DNA from: Paenibacillus melissococcoides | GTDB taxonomy: Bacteria; Bacillota; Bacilli; Paenibacillales; Paenibacillaceae | Direction: 5' to 3' | Length of the DNA stretch: 64,000 bases | Assembly (NCBI GenBank): GCA_944800085.1 | Contig: CALYLO010000004.1 | Span: 124,001-188,000 of the forward strand | Shown here: positions 55,887 to 64,000 of the stretch, piece after piece | How positions within the stretch are numbered: position 1 is the stretch's first letter | How the letters are laid out: each line of letters opens with the position of its first letter | Position numbers and translations under genes: made by a program | Notes under the pieces: model-generated | Seen by the model: only the letters and a program-made list of their open reading frames with translations | Database searches by the model: none | Told to the model about the DNA's origin: nothing

Positions 55887-57218
55887 TTGAGTCTGAGCTT
55901 GATTGGTCTGATTACGATTTTAATTATTGTCGCCTTGCTTATCAGCGGCAAAGTGACCCCGATTGTTGCCATGGTCATACCACCGATACTTGGCGCATTA
56001 CTCGCGGGGTATAGTTTTACGGAAATCGGCGGCTTTTTTGGAAACGGCGTCAGCTCGGTTATCCAGGTTGCGATTATGTTTATTTTCGCGATTATCTTTT
56101 TCGGCATTATGCAGGATGTGGGACTCTTTGATCCATTAATCAATAAAATGGTCGCTTTTTCGCGCGGAAGCATCATTACGGTAAGTGTCGGAACGGTTTT
56201 GGTGGCCGCGATTGCCCATTTGGACGGCTCGGGCGCCTCGACCTTTTTAATTACGATTCCCGCGCTGCTGCCCGTGTATAAACGCTTGCACATGAATCCT
56301 TATCTGCTGCTCCTCTTGGTCGGGGGAAGCGCCAGCATTATGAATATGATTCCGTGGGCGGGCCCGCTGGGCCGAACGGCTACCGTCCTGGAAGCGGATG
56401 TCACGGAATTATGGCAGCCGCTCATTCCGATCCAGATCATCGGCATGGTGCTCATGCTTGGATTGGCCGTACTTCTCGGCATCCGGGAGAAGCGAAGAAT
56501 CATCCGAAAGTATGGCTCGTTGGAGGTGGCGGCTGCGCTTGAAGCGACCGCGGCCGCGCCGGATGCTTCCGCTTCCGTCCAGACCGGGCAGGCGAACGGC
56601 CTCGCCCGCCCCGGCTTGCTGTGGGTCAACGCTTGCCTGGCTATCGCGGTCGTTGGCGTGCTCGTGGCCGGAATTATCCCGGCGGGCCTCGCCTTCATGA
56701 TTGGGGTAAGCATCGCCCTGCCGCTTAACTTCTTCAAGGTGAATGATCAGCTGGAACGGCTGCGCGCCCATGCGCCCAATGCGCTCACGATGGCCTCGAT
56801 TATTCTTGCGGCCGGTTTATTTTTGGGCATCCTGAACGGAACCGGCATGCTCACGGCCATTGCCAATGACGCCGTGACGATACTCCCGGTAAGCATTGCG
56901 CCTTACCTGCATATTATCGTCGGCTTGTTGGGCGTGCCGTTCGATTTAATTTTGAGCACGGATGCGTACTACTTCGCCCTCCTGCCCGTCGTCGATCAGA
57001 TTGCTTCCGGCTTCGGCGTCGCTTCGCTGTCCACGGCGTACGCGATGGTGATCGGCAATATCGTCGGCACGTTCGTGAGCCCGCTGTCCCCGGCCCTGTG
57101 GCTGGCGCTGGGGCTAGCGGGCCTGGAGATGGGCCGCCATATCCGCTATTCGCTGTTCTGGATATGGGGCATCAGTATGGTTCTTGTCGTTATTGCTCTA
57201 TTTATAGGAATTATTTAA
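55887..57218 (+). CDS. citM: CitM-like citrate-metal/proton symporter (CitMHS family)
   Basis: 443 aa with about twelve hydrophobic segments. Family marks: LIGLITILIIVALLISGKVTP, FAIIFFGIMQDVGLFDPLI, VAAIAHLDGSGASTFLI, SIMNMIPWAGPLGRTATVL and FDLILSTDAYYFALLPV. The TTG at 55887 has an AAAGGGG site eight bases upstream. It follows citST directly, as in B. subtilis, and likely imports divalent metal-citrate. Other tricarboxylates remain possible. Terminator downstream. Confidence 0.88.
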   Translation: MSLSLIGLITILIIVALLISGKVTPIVAMVIPPILGALLAGYSFTEIGGFFGNGVSSVIQVAIMFIFAIIFFGIMQDVGLFDPLINKMVAFSRGSIITVSVGTVLVAAIAHLDGSGASTFLITIPALLPVYKRLHMNPYLLLLLVGGSASIMNMIPWAGPLGRTATVLEADVTELWQPLIPIQIIGMVLMLGLAVLLGIREKRRIIRKYGSLEVAAALEATAAAPDASASVQTGQANGLARPGLLWVNACLAIAVVGVLVAGIIPAGLAFMIGVSIALPLNFFKVNDQLERLRAHAPNALTMASIILAAGLFLGILNGTGMLTAIANDAVTILPVSIAPYLHIIVGLLGVPFDLILSTDAYYFALLPVVDQIASGFGVASLSTAYAMVIGNIVGTFVSPLSPALWLALGLAGLEMGRHIRYSLFWIWGISMVLVVIALFIGII

Positions 57219-57255
57219 AGATGAATAGCAGGACTTAATTGTTACTTGTCCATGG

Positions 57256-57294
57256 ACCTTGATTGGCTTGGCGCCGGTCAAGGTTTTTGTTTTG
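57256..57294 (+). terminator. Rho-independent terminator of citM
   Basis: Arms ACCTTGA (57256-57262) and TCAAGGT (57278-57284) with an inner GGC/GCC, then TTTTTGTTTT. Confidence 0.85.
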
Positions 57295-57301
57295 GGCTCC
57301 C

Positions 57302-58573
57302 TCAATCCCCAACAGGCAAACCCGCAAGCATTTTCGCTATGTTGTGAAAAAAATCGTCCACAGGTTTCATTCCCAATCCCACAACATCAAGATGATCCCA
57401 GGAATCCATGAGGCCCATATAGTTCCATTTTCCGCGCTGCGGCTTTCCGCGATAAGTCACGATTTGATCGGTTGAACCGTTTTTCGGCCCGTTCATGGAA
57501 ATCGTGTTGATCAGACCATCATTCGGCCACCATGTCCGATCGATGGTGACGTGCCCCGGGGCATGATAGGTAAAGGAGCCGACAAAAAAGCTGGACGGCA
57601 ATAAAAACGGATTCATGAACGTTTTCGGCACATGCCATCCCAATAGCGGCACCCGATAGGATTTGTTGGCCGCGATCGAGAAGTAGTAGACGCGGGGCTG
57701 CGCCTGTACCCGCTCGTTCAATGCTTTGGCCCCGTCAGGGCTTAAATCCCACTGCGAGCTGTCCTTCGATAGCGTCCAGAATTCGCTGTTTAGGACGCGT
57801 TTGGAATAACGGAGCCATGATTCATCGGGCAATCGCTTCAGCCCCCATTGATCCAATTTGAAATCATATAAGGGCTGCTCAAAATTACCGACGGCTGCGG
57901 CAACCACGCCTATCAACTGGTGGGTATAGGGAGCGACTCCTTCGACGAAATGCGTGAAGCTGGTGCCGTCATGGGGCGTGGCGATGGACACGAGACTGCT
58001 TACATGCTCCAGCGGCCGATCGCTAAATAATGGCGATAGCTCAGATGCAGCGGTAACATCGCGTTCGGCGGCGTCTCCGTTCTCCAGCAGATGGACCAGT
58101 ATCCGTGCGGTTTGTCCCCCCATGCTATGGCCGATCAGATGAATCTTCTTCGGCTGTCCCGTCTCCGGATCGATCTCTCCCCACTCCGGATACAGACCTT
58201 CATACGTCCGTCCATATCGCGAATGACCGTACATTTCCGAGTGGGCTTTGCCGTAATCCACGGTTCCTCCCTTAATCTGCGCAAATAACTCGCAGGCCCG
58301 ATCCCAATTGCTCGATACCGTTCCTACCGTGGCCGTGAATACGGAATATCCGTCTTTACGCAGCTTCTCTTGGATATCGCCGAATCCGCCCCAGTATTTA
58401 AAACCAAACATCTCGTCTCTACCCCAGCCTCCAAAGCCATGGACGAGCACGATGGGGTAATCATTGTTGGCATGTGTGGCCTGTGCGCGGGCAGACGGCA
58501 AGCCAACATGACAAATAATAGAGTAGAAAAGAAGAAAGAAGAGCGCCACATAAAGTGACCGTTTGCGGTTCAT
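57302..58573 (-). CDS. Secreted triacylglycerol lipase (family I.5/I.6-like)
   Basis: 423 aa from the ATG at 58573, preceded by AAGGAGG; the frame runs on to 58621. A signal peptide (MNRKRSLYVALFFLLFYSII...ARA) is followed by NDYPIVLVHGFGGWGRDE (oxyanion), nucleophile LIGHSMGGQTARIL, and SIATPHDGTSF. Trp/Tyr-rich elements around the structural zinc (KYWGGFGD, HSRYGRTYEGLYPEWGE) and the late His region DSWDHLDVVG fit the Bacillus-Staphylococcus lipases. GHSMGG resembles the staphylococcal group. A perfect cre site lies 19 bases upstream. Confidence 0.9.
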   Translation of the reverse strand: MNRKRSLYVALFFLLFYSIICHVGLPSARAQATHANNDYPIVLVHGFGGWGRDEMFGFKYWGGFGDIQEKLRKDGYSVFTATVGTVSSNWDRACELFAQIKGGTVDYGKAHSEMYGHSRYGRTYEGLYPEWGEIDPETGQPKKIHLIGHSMGGQTARILVHLLENGDAAERDVTAASELSPLFSDRPLEHVSSLVSIATPHDGTSFTHFVEGVAPYTHQLIGVVAAAVGNFEQPLYDFKLDQWGLKRLPDESWLRYSKRVLNSEFWTLSKDSSQWDLSPDGAKALNERVQAQPRVYYFSIAANKSYRVPLLGWHVPKTFMNPFLLPSSFFVGSFTYHAPGHVTIDRTWWPNDGLINTISMNGPKNGSTDQIVTYRGKPQRGKWNYMGLMDSWDHLDVVGLGMKPVDDFFHNIAKMLAGLPVGD

Positions 58574-58591
58574 AAACAGCCTCCTTCGCAT

Positions 58592-58605
58592 TGTAATCGC
58601 TTTCA
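58592..58605 (-). promoter_or_regulatory. cre site in the lipase 5' region
   Basis: TGTAATCGCTTTCA matches TGWAANCGNTNWCA at every position. It is 19 bases upstream of the lipase start, so CcpA binding there would repress. The remaining 58606-58923 gap holds no gene. Confidence 0.65.
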
Positions 58606-58923
58606 ACGAGCTTGTTGTCAAATTTCTGTCTCATTTTCTGCTGCACTGGTGCTGCACTGCTGCTGGATTCAGGAAGAAGAAATGGTACTCCTGGTGCGAG
58701 TATGCATGGCGGGTCGGTGTAACGTGGTGTAGCGGCAACTATGGTTATGTTCTACATACATATTTACCATATAAACCTATTGTTTACAACTATATTTAAA
58801 TAAAACTTGACTGCTTCCGCTATACTCCCGGCACAGCCGTGTTTTCATTCGAATCTTAGCTTAACGCAGCCCGCATCTTGGTACAAGGTGGGGGTTATTT
58901 GGCGCAAACCTTATACAAAGCAC

Positions 58924-58952
58924 TTGAAATCATATATGATATTATTTATGAT
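58924..58952 (+). promoter_or_regulatory. GntR promoter with embedded palindromic operator
   Basis: TTGAAA (58924-58929), 17-base spacer, TATGAT (58947-58952). The 12-bp palindrome ATCATATATGAT (58929-58940) lies between them. The first 17 bases are identical to those at 59794-59810. Confidence 0.8.
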
Positions 58953-58958
58953 TATCAT

Positions 58959-59627
58959 ATGAAAACGACAAAACCAAGTGTAAATAAGAAACAGTTAGCT
59001 TATGATTACATTCGCTCGCAAATTGTGAACGGCGTGTTCGGATCCGGCTATCGCATCGTGATTGATCAGATTGCCAAGGAGCTTAAACTTAGCATTATTC
59101 CCGTCCGGGAAGCGATTCGCCAGCTTGAAGCCGATGGCTTAATCCAATACAAGCCATACAGCGGCGCGATAGTCAGTAAAATCAACGAAGAAGAATATAT
59201 GGAGACATTGGCCGTATTGGCAGTGCTTGAAGGATATGCGACTTCACTCAGTGCCAATCGAATGAACCCGGATGACATTCGGCTTCTGGAACAGATTAAC
59301 CACAGCATGAGCGATGCATTGTATGAATTTGAGTTTGAACAATTCAGTGAATTGAATCGTAAATTCCATGATGTCCTTATCGACAATTGCGAGAATAAGT
59401 ATTTGAAGGAACAAATACGTGATTGCTGGGATCGCCTCGGTCGAGTCCGCAAATCCGGTTTTCCCTTTATGCCCAAACGTGCCAAGGAATCAATAAAAGA
59501 ACATGAACAGATGATCGCGATGATCAAGGAACAGAACCTTGATGAACAATTCGTGCGGCAGCATAAGCTCAATACCGTCAAAGCTTTTAAGGAGCGTACA
59601 GATTCGGATATCGTACTGGATACGTAG
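58959..59627 (+). CDS. GntR-family (FCD) transcriptional regulator, possibly leaderless
   Basis: 222 aa from the ATG at 58959. Winged helix (QLAYDYIRSQIVNGVFGSGY, ELKLSIIPVREAIRQLEADGLI) and an FCD ligand domain (LAVLEGYATSLSANRMNPDD, ELNRKFHDVLIDNC, EHEQMIAMIKEQN) are seen. No ribosome site exists. The -10 ends seven bases before the ATG, which therefore coincides with the expected transcription start. A TTG at 58878 would place the promoter inside the gene. Shared operator at the next promoter implies autoregulation and control of the downstream operon. Confidence 0.87.
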   Translation: MKTTKPSVNKKQLAYDYIRSQIVNGVFGSGYRIVIDQIAKELKLSIIPVREAIRQLEADGLIQYKPYSGAIVSKINEEEYMETLAVLAVLEGYATSLSANRMNPDDIRLLEQINHSMSDALYEFEFEQFSELNRKFHDVLIDNCENKYLKEQIRDCWDRLGRVRKSGFPFMPKRAKESIKEHEQMIAMIKEQNLDEQFVRQHKLNTVKAFKERTDSDIVLDT

Positions 59628-59641
59628 CCGCAGGACCTTTT

Positions 59642-59668
59642 GGGGTGCTTAATCAGCACTCCTTTTTT
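59642..59668 (+). terminator. Rho-independent terminator of the gntR gene
   Basis: Arms GGGGTGCT and AGCACTCC, 5-base loop, T6. Confidence 0.85.
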
Positions 59669-59793
59669 GCTATCAGGAGCAAATATTCGGATCGGTATGG
59701 AAGCCTGCGAGATTAAGCATTGCATGCTAAAGAGATATATGATCAATTGGATATATAATATATTAAAATATAAAATAAAATATAGTTTATAAG

Positions 59794-59822
59794 TTGAAAT
59801 CATATATGATTTATTGTAAAAT
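59794..59822 (+). promoter_or_regulatory. Flavin reductase-Liv operon promoter with GntR operator
   Basis: TTGAAA (59794-59799), 17 bases, TAAAAT (59817-59822). ATCATATATGAT at 59799-59810 is the same operator in the same position as before gntR. Confidence 0.8.
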
Positions 59823-59835
59823 GAACTCATTCTAA

Positions 59836-60323
<488 letters not shown>

Positions 60324-60534
60324 ACTCAATGGCCGCCCCACCTTTGTAAGACTCCCTCATCTAGAAATACCGCCACAACCACAGCTTTGTTCAGCTTCTT
60401 ACGTATCAACCGCAATCTACCAATAAGCTTATACTATCGGGAGGCTGCTAACTTCCAGAGATATGCGCCCGGATGATGAGATATTGATGTCGAGAAAAGT
60501 ATCCGCTTGCAATTCGGAATATGGGAGGATTTCT

Positions 60535-61734
60535 ATGAAGAAGAGTTGGTCCATATTCATCAGCTTGCTGCTTGTATTCGTTCTGTCAGGCTGCGGGGGA
60601 GGGGATGCCAGCCGGACATCTTCGGCAGACGCTTCGCCATCGCATTCCTCGGCCAACAGTGCAGACACGATTAAAATCGGCGGTCTGTTCTCCGTGTCGG
60701 GAGGAGCCTCCACCCTTGGCAAGCCTCAGATGGATACACTCAAAATGCTAGTGGAAGAAGCCAATGCGTCCGGAGGCATCGGCGGCAGAATGATCGAGCT
60801 GTATACGTATGATGATAAGTCGGATCAGAACGAAGCCGTCCTGAATATGAAGAAATTGCTGGAGCAGGACAACGTGTCGGTTGTGATCGGGGGCACCATA
60901 TCCGGCAATGCGCTGGCCATCATTCCCCTCGCGGAAAAGGCAAAGGTTCCCCTCATCGCCGTAGCAGCGAGCAAAAACATTAATGTCCCGACGAAACCGT
61001 TTGTCTTCAAAACAGCCCAGGGTGACGATCTGGTCGTCCCGCGTGTCATTCAATATGCCAAAGAACATAACCTGACCAAGATTGCCTGGATCAATGTGGA
61101 CAATTCCTTCGGTTCCAGCGCGCATGAAGAATTCAAGAATATGGCGTCTGAGGCAGGAATTACGATTGTCATCGAAGATGTGTTTGAACCTACAGTGAAC
61201 GATGCGAAGCCGATGCTGACACGTGTGAAGAATGCCAAGCCGCAAGCCATCATCATCTGGGGCACAGCGCAGGAGTCGGCCATCGTAACGAAGAACGTGC
61301 GTGAGCTGGGGATTGACTTGCCTATTATTGAGTCCCACGGCATTGCGAATTCCCAATTCATTGAGCTTGCGGGCGATGCTGCAGAAGGCGTCGTGTTTCC
61401 GGCAGGCAGCCTGCTCGTCTCCAGTCAGCTAGCGGATGACAATGCACAGAAGAACGTGCTGGAGCAGTATAAGAAGCAGTTTGAAGACAAATTCGGGTAT
61501 GAAACGAGCACCTTTGGCGGTCATGTCTGGGATGCGTTTGAAATGATTAAGCGAGCGGCGGAGACGGCAGGCACGGACCCGGTTGCACTGCGGGATGAAT
61601 TGGAAAGCGGGACGAAGGACCTTGTAGGTGTGAGCGGAGTCTTTACCATGTCGGCCAATAACCATAATGGACTGAAGCCGGATGCGCTGTCGATGATCGA
61701 GATTAAAGATAAGAAATGGAAATTGACAAAGTAG
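60535..61734 (+). CDS. Branched-chain amino acid-type (Liv) substrate-binding lipoprotein
   Basis: 399 aa from the ATG at 60535 after GGGAGG; the frame is open from 60463. Lipobox LSGC (Cys20). The periplasmic-binding fold type I is seen as IKIGGLFSVSGGASTLGKPQ, LYTYDDKSDQNEAV, VIGGTISGNALAIIPLAEK, IAWINVDNSFGSSAHEEF and GGHVWDAFEMIKRAAE. It delivers ligand to the LivH/LivM-type permeases that follow. With a flavin reductase in front, the ligand may be an aromatic acid, amide or similar rather than an amino acid. Confidence 0.9.
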   Translation: MKKSWSIFISLLLVFVLSGCGGGDASRTSSADASPSHSSANSADTIKIGGLFSVSGGASTLGKPQMDTLKMLVEEANASGGIGGRMIELYTYDDKSDQNEAVLNMKKLLEQDNVSVVIGGTISGNALAIIPLAEKAKVPLIAVAASKNINVPTKPFVFKTAQGDDLVVPRVIQYAKEHNLTKIAWINVDNSFGSSAHEEFKNMASEAGITIVIEDVFEPTVNDAKPMLTRVKNAKPQAIIIWGTAQESAIVTKNVRELGIDLPIIESHGIANSQFIELAGDAAEGVVFPAGSLLVSSQLADDNAQKNVLEQYKKQFEDKFGYETSTFGGHVWDAFEMIKRAAETAGTDPVALRDELESGTKDLVGVSGVFTMSANNHNGLKPDALSMIEIKDKKWKLTK

Positions 61735-61767
61735 GGGACGAACATGATTTGGGGGAGGACATGACGA

Positions 61768-62649
61768 ATGGGGTTCCATGAGCAAATCATTCAATTAATC
61801 ATTTCGGGATTAACGATTGGCAGTATCTATGCGTTAATCGCGACAGGGTTCGTCATTACGTACAACATTACGGGTGTATTGAATTTTGCTCAAGGGGAGT
61901 TTGCCATGCTCGGGGCCATGATCGCCATTTCGCTCGTTGCTGCAGGGCTCTCCTACATGCCGGCCTTTATCATGGCCATTCTGATCGTGCTGGTTAGCGG
62001 CGCGCTGTTCGAGCGGGCAGCGATTCATCCGGCCAGACTTGCCAAGGGCTCGGCCATGATTATTATTACGATCGGCGTTGCGATTGCCGTCCGCGGGATT
62101 GCGCTCCTCATCTGGGGGACCGATCCGAAGATGCTGCCTCCTTTTACTCCGGGTGAACCGTTCAACCTGTTCGGGGCCGTCGTTCAGTTACAGAGTCTCT
62201 GGGCCATCGGGGTAGCCATGCTTAGCTTAATTGCGATGTATGTTTTCTTTAAGCGAACATTTATGGGCAAGGCGGTAACCGCCTGTGTAATCAATCGCTT
62301 TGCAGCCCGGTTAATGGGAATCAAGCCGGAGAAGATGTCGCTGTTGTCGATCAGCGCAAGCGCCGCGCTCGGAGCGATCGGCGGCATTATTATCGCCCCT
62401 ATCTCCGGCGCCTCTTACGAGATGGGCCTCATGCTCGGGATGAAGGCGTTCATCGCCGCTGTGATCGGCGGACTGACGAACGCTCCGGCAGCGATTGTCG
62501 GCGCCTTGATCGTCGGTCTGCTTGAAGCGTTCACGGAGGGATTGTGGTCCAGCGGTTACAAGGACCTCGTCATTTTTGGGGTGTTGCTGCTCGTCTTGTT
62601 CTTTTTGCCTAACGGCCTGTTTGCCAAAATATCAGGTAAGCGAGTATAG
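61768..62649 (+). CDS. LivH-type ABC permease
   Basis: 293 aa with eight or so membrane helices. ISGLTIGSIYALIATGFVITY, GVLNFAQGEFAMLGAM and the EAA-like loop CVINRFAARLMGIKPEKM are typical. The usual residue before the loop (A-x-x-D/N) is here V-I-N. GGGGGAGG precedes the ATG. Forms the channel with the next gene. Confidence 0.92.
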   Translation: MGFHEQIIQLIISGLTIGSIYALIATGFVITYNITGVLNFAQGEFAMLGAMIAISLVAAGLSYMPAFIMAILIVLVSGALFERAAIHPARLAKGSAMIIITIGVAIAVRGIALLIWGTDPKMLPPFTPGEPFNLFGAVVQLQSLWAIGVAMLSLIAMYVFFKRTFMGKAVTACVINRFAARLMGIKPEKMSLLSISASAALGAIGGIIIAPISGASYEMGLMLGMKAFIAAVIGGLTNAPAAIVGALIVGLLEAFTEGLWSSGYKDLVIFGVLLLVLFFLPNGLFAKISGKRV

Positions 62650-62658
62650 GAGGCCTTC

Positions 62659-63741
62659 ATGATCAAATCAGGAACAGGTGATGTATATAATCGGAGTTTG
62701 ACGGGAATTGCCGCTGTTGCCTTGTTGCTGGCAATCATTCCGCTCTTCTCTCCGTCAGCCTATATTCTAAGCACTTTGGTCATCATCGGGCTTTATGCTT
62801 TGGTGGGCACGGGTCTCGGCATGCTGATGGGGTATGCAGGTCAAATATCGTTGAGTCACGCCGCGTTTTATGGAGTCGGCGCTTATTCATCTGCTTTCGT
62901 TACGGTAAAGCTGGGCATGCCGCCGCTGGCAGGCATGGCGGTCGGCATAGTGCTGGCAGCGCTCATTGCTTATATCGTCGGCATCCCTACACTCCGGTTA
63001 ACCGGTCATTACTTGGCGCTCGCCACGCTCGGGTTCGGAATGATTATGTTTGCCTTGTTCAAGCAGCTCAAGGGGATCACCGGAGGGCTGGACGGGTTTC
63101 TTAATATACCGTCATTATCCCTATTCGGTCTAAGGATTGATACGGACGTTCAATATTATTACGTCGTATGGTGCTTGGCGCTTCTCGGTATTCTGGCTGC
63201 CCGGAACATGATTCATTCCCGTGTCGGCCGCGCACTGCGCTCGATTGAGAGCAGCGAAATTGCATCCGCCTCGATTGGCATTGATACCCAAAAATACAAA
63301 TTGCAAGTGTTTGTGATGAGTGCCGTTTTTGCCTCGATTGCCGGAAGCGTATATGCCCATTATATTTCGTTTATTAACCCGATGCTCTTTCATTCCAACG
63401 CATCTATCCAATTTCTGATCATGTCGGTTCTGGGAGGAGGGACAAGCATATGGGGCGGGTTTGTTGGCGCGCTCGCTTATGTAACGCTCGGCGAAGCGTT
63501 GAAGGATATCATGCCGTTCGTCCTGCCGAACGTCAGCGATGAATTCAACATTATATTTTTCGGAATGCTCCTTGTTGCGATATTAATCTACCTGCCTGAC
63601 GGGTTGGCGCCTGTGATTGGGAAGCTGGCGAGGAAGCTGAGACCGGCAGCGAAGCAGGAAGTCGAACGAGACCATCTGGCGGGTTCTTCGGGAGGTGAGA
63701 GCGGACATGGCAACGCGAGCGCCCCTTCTTCGGATGTGTAA
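62659..63741 (+). CDS. LivM-type ABC permease
   Basis: 360 aa, about ten membrane helices. GLYALVGTGLGMLMGYAGQI, LSHAAFYGVGAYSSA and the EAA-like loop ALRSIESSEIASASIGIDTQ mark the family; a hydrophilic Ser/Gly-rich tail follows residue ~325. AGGAGG lies seven bases before the ATG. The end overlaps the ATP-binding gene by 35 bases. Confidence 0.92.
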   Translation: MIKSGTGDVYNRSLTGIAAVALLLAIIPLFSPSAYILSTLVIIGLYALVGTGLGMLMGYAGQISLSHAAFYGVGAYSSAFVTVKLGMPPLAGMAVGIVLAALIAYIVGIPTLRLTGHYLALATLGFGMIMFALFKQLKGITGGLDGFLNIPSLSLFGLRIDTDVQYYYVVWCLALLGILAARNMIHSRVGRALRSIESSEIASASIGIDTQKYKLQVFVMSAVFASIAGSVYAHYISFINPMLFHSNASIQFLIMSVLGGGTSIWGGFVGALAYVTLGEALKDIMPFVLPNVSDEFNIIFFGMLLVAILIYLPDGLAPVIGKLARKLRPAAKQEVERDHLAGSSGGESGHGNASAPSSDV

Positions 63742-64000
63742 GGTAACGAAATGGTTCGGTGGAGTCGCCGCGGTCGAAGCGGTTTCCTTTGATGTGTATC
63801 CAGGGCAAATCACGGCGGTCATTGGCCCGAACGGTGCGGGCAAGACGACCCTGTTCAATTTGATTACGGCCATTCTCCCGCTGACAAGCGGCCGCATCTT
63901 TTTGGAGAATACCGAGATTACCGGGATGAAAGCTCCGCAAATTGCGAGGTTAGGAATAACGAGAACATTTCAGAACCTGCAAATCTTCGGGAATATGTCC
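63707..64000 (+). CDS. LivG-type ABC ATP-binding protein (3' partial)
   Basis: 98 residues before the window ends. Opens MATRAPLLRMCKVTKWFGGV with Walker A GPNGAGKTT and the LivG-typical GITRTFQN (Q-loop). GGGAGGTGAG precedes the ATG. It overlaps livM by 35 bases, in another frame. A LivF partner is expected just outside the window. Confidence 0.92.
   Translation, partial: MATRAPLLRMCKVTKWFGGVAAVEAVSFDVYPGQITAVIGPNGAGKTTLFNLITAILPLTSGRIFLENTEITGMKAPQIARLGITRTFQNLQIFGNMS

Overview
The window reads as a Firmicutes chromosome, most likely Paenibacillus. Evidence: strong AGGAGG-type ribosome binding sites, frequent TTG starts, GC-rich genes, and close matches to Bacillus-type DeoR/DeoD, MurR/MurQ, CitS/CitT/CitM, RlmCD and CsaA. 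Exported enzymes carry N-terminal segments resembling S-layer (SLH) modules. The species is inference.

Layout. (1) 1-3875: end of a secreted 5'-nucleotidase, then deoR-deoD for nucleoside use. (2) 4046-13608: the most coherent system. A minisatellite and the repressor gene murR precede murQ, an ATPase-less CUT1 sugar ABC transporter, a double-GNAT protein, a PIG-L deacetylase, a NamZ-type exo-N-acetylmuramidase without a signal peptide, and a BadF/BadG-type kinase (MurK-like). It looks like a cell-wall sugar pathway that imports intact sugar by ABC transport, cleaves it in the cytosol, phosphorylates it, and removes the lactyl ether with MurQ. This differs from the PTS (MurP) route. (3) 14029-19471: a collapsed type IV pilus locus. 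The PilB remnant, frameshifted PilC and pilin are followed by an IS1182 element sitting in a terminator loop, a GH39 fragment, and a prepilin peptidase fused by deletion to the tail of a TetR regulator. (4) 19584-29726: a serine hydrolase, a DUF5701-like protein, a two-component system, RlmA, an ArsR regulator with paired operators and a broken EamA exporter, a broken methyltransferase, a phosphotransferase and a GNAT. (5) 29805-40023: a decayed accessory region with a truncated TagA, an AT-rich patch with an IS630 element, and many fragments (APH, GNATs, an E2 catalytic domain, an alpha/beta hydrolase) around an intact amino-acid permease and a DUF3238-like gene. (6) 40314-46162: RlmCD, RecQ, CsaA and a B12-binding radical SAM protein. 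(7) 46211-51167: an IS4-family element with a 9-bp target duplication, 40-bp tandem repeats, and a frameshifted S9 peptidase. (8) 51505-58605: a zinc-ribbon/GyrI protein, a TrmB-like regulator, the CitS-CitT-CitM citrate module, and a secreted lipase with a cre site. (9) 58924-64000: a GntR regulator sharing an identical promoter-operator module with a flavin reductase-Liv ABC operon that runs off the window end.

At least fifteen genes are truncated, fused or frameshifted. This points to reductive decay driven by deletions and IS elements, although some single-base homopolymer shifts could be sequencing error. No tRNA, rRNA or CRISPR array was seen.
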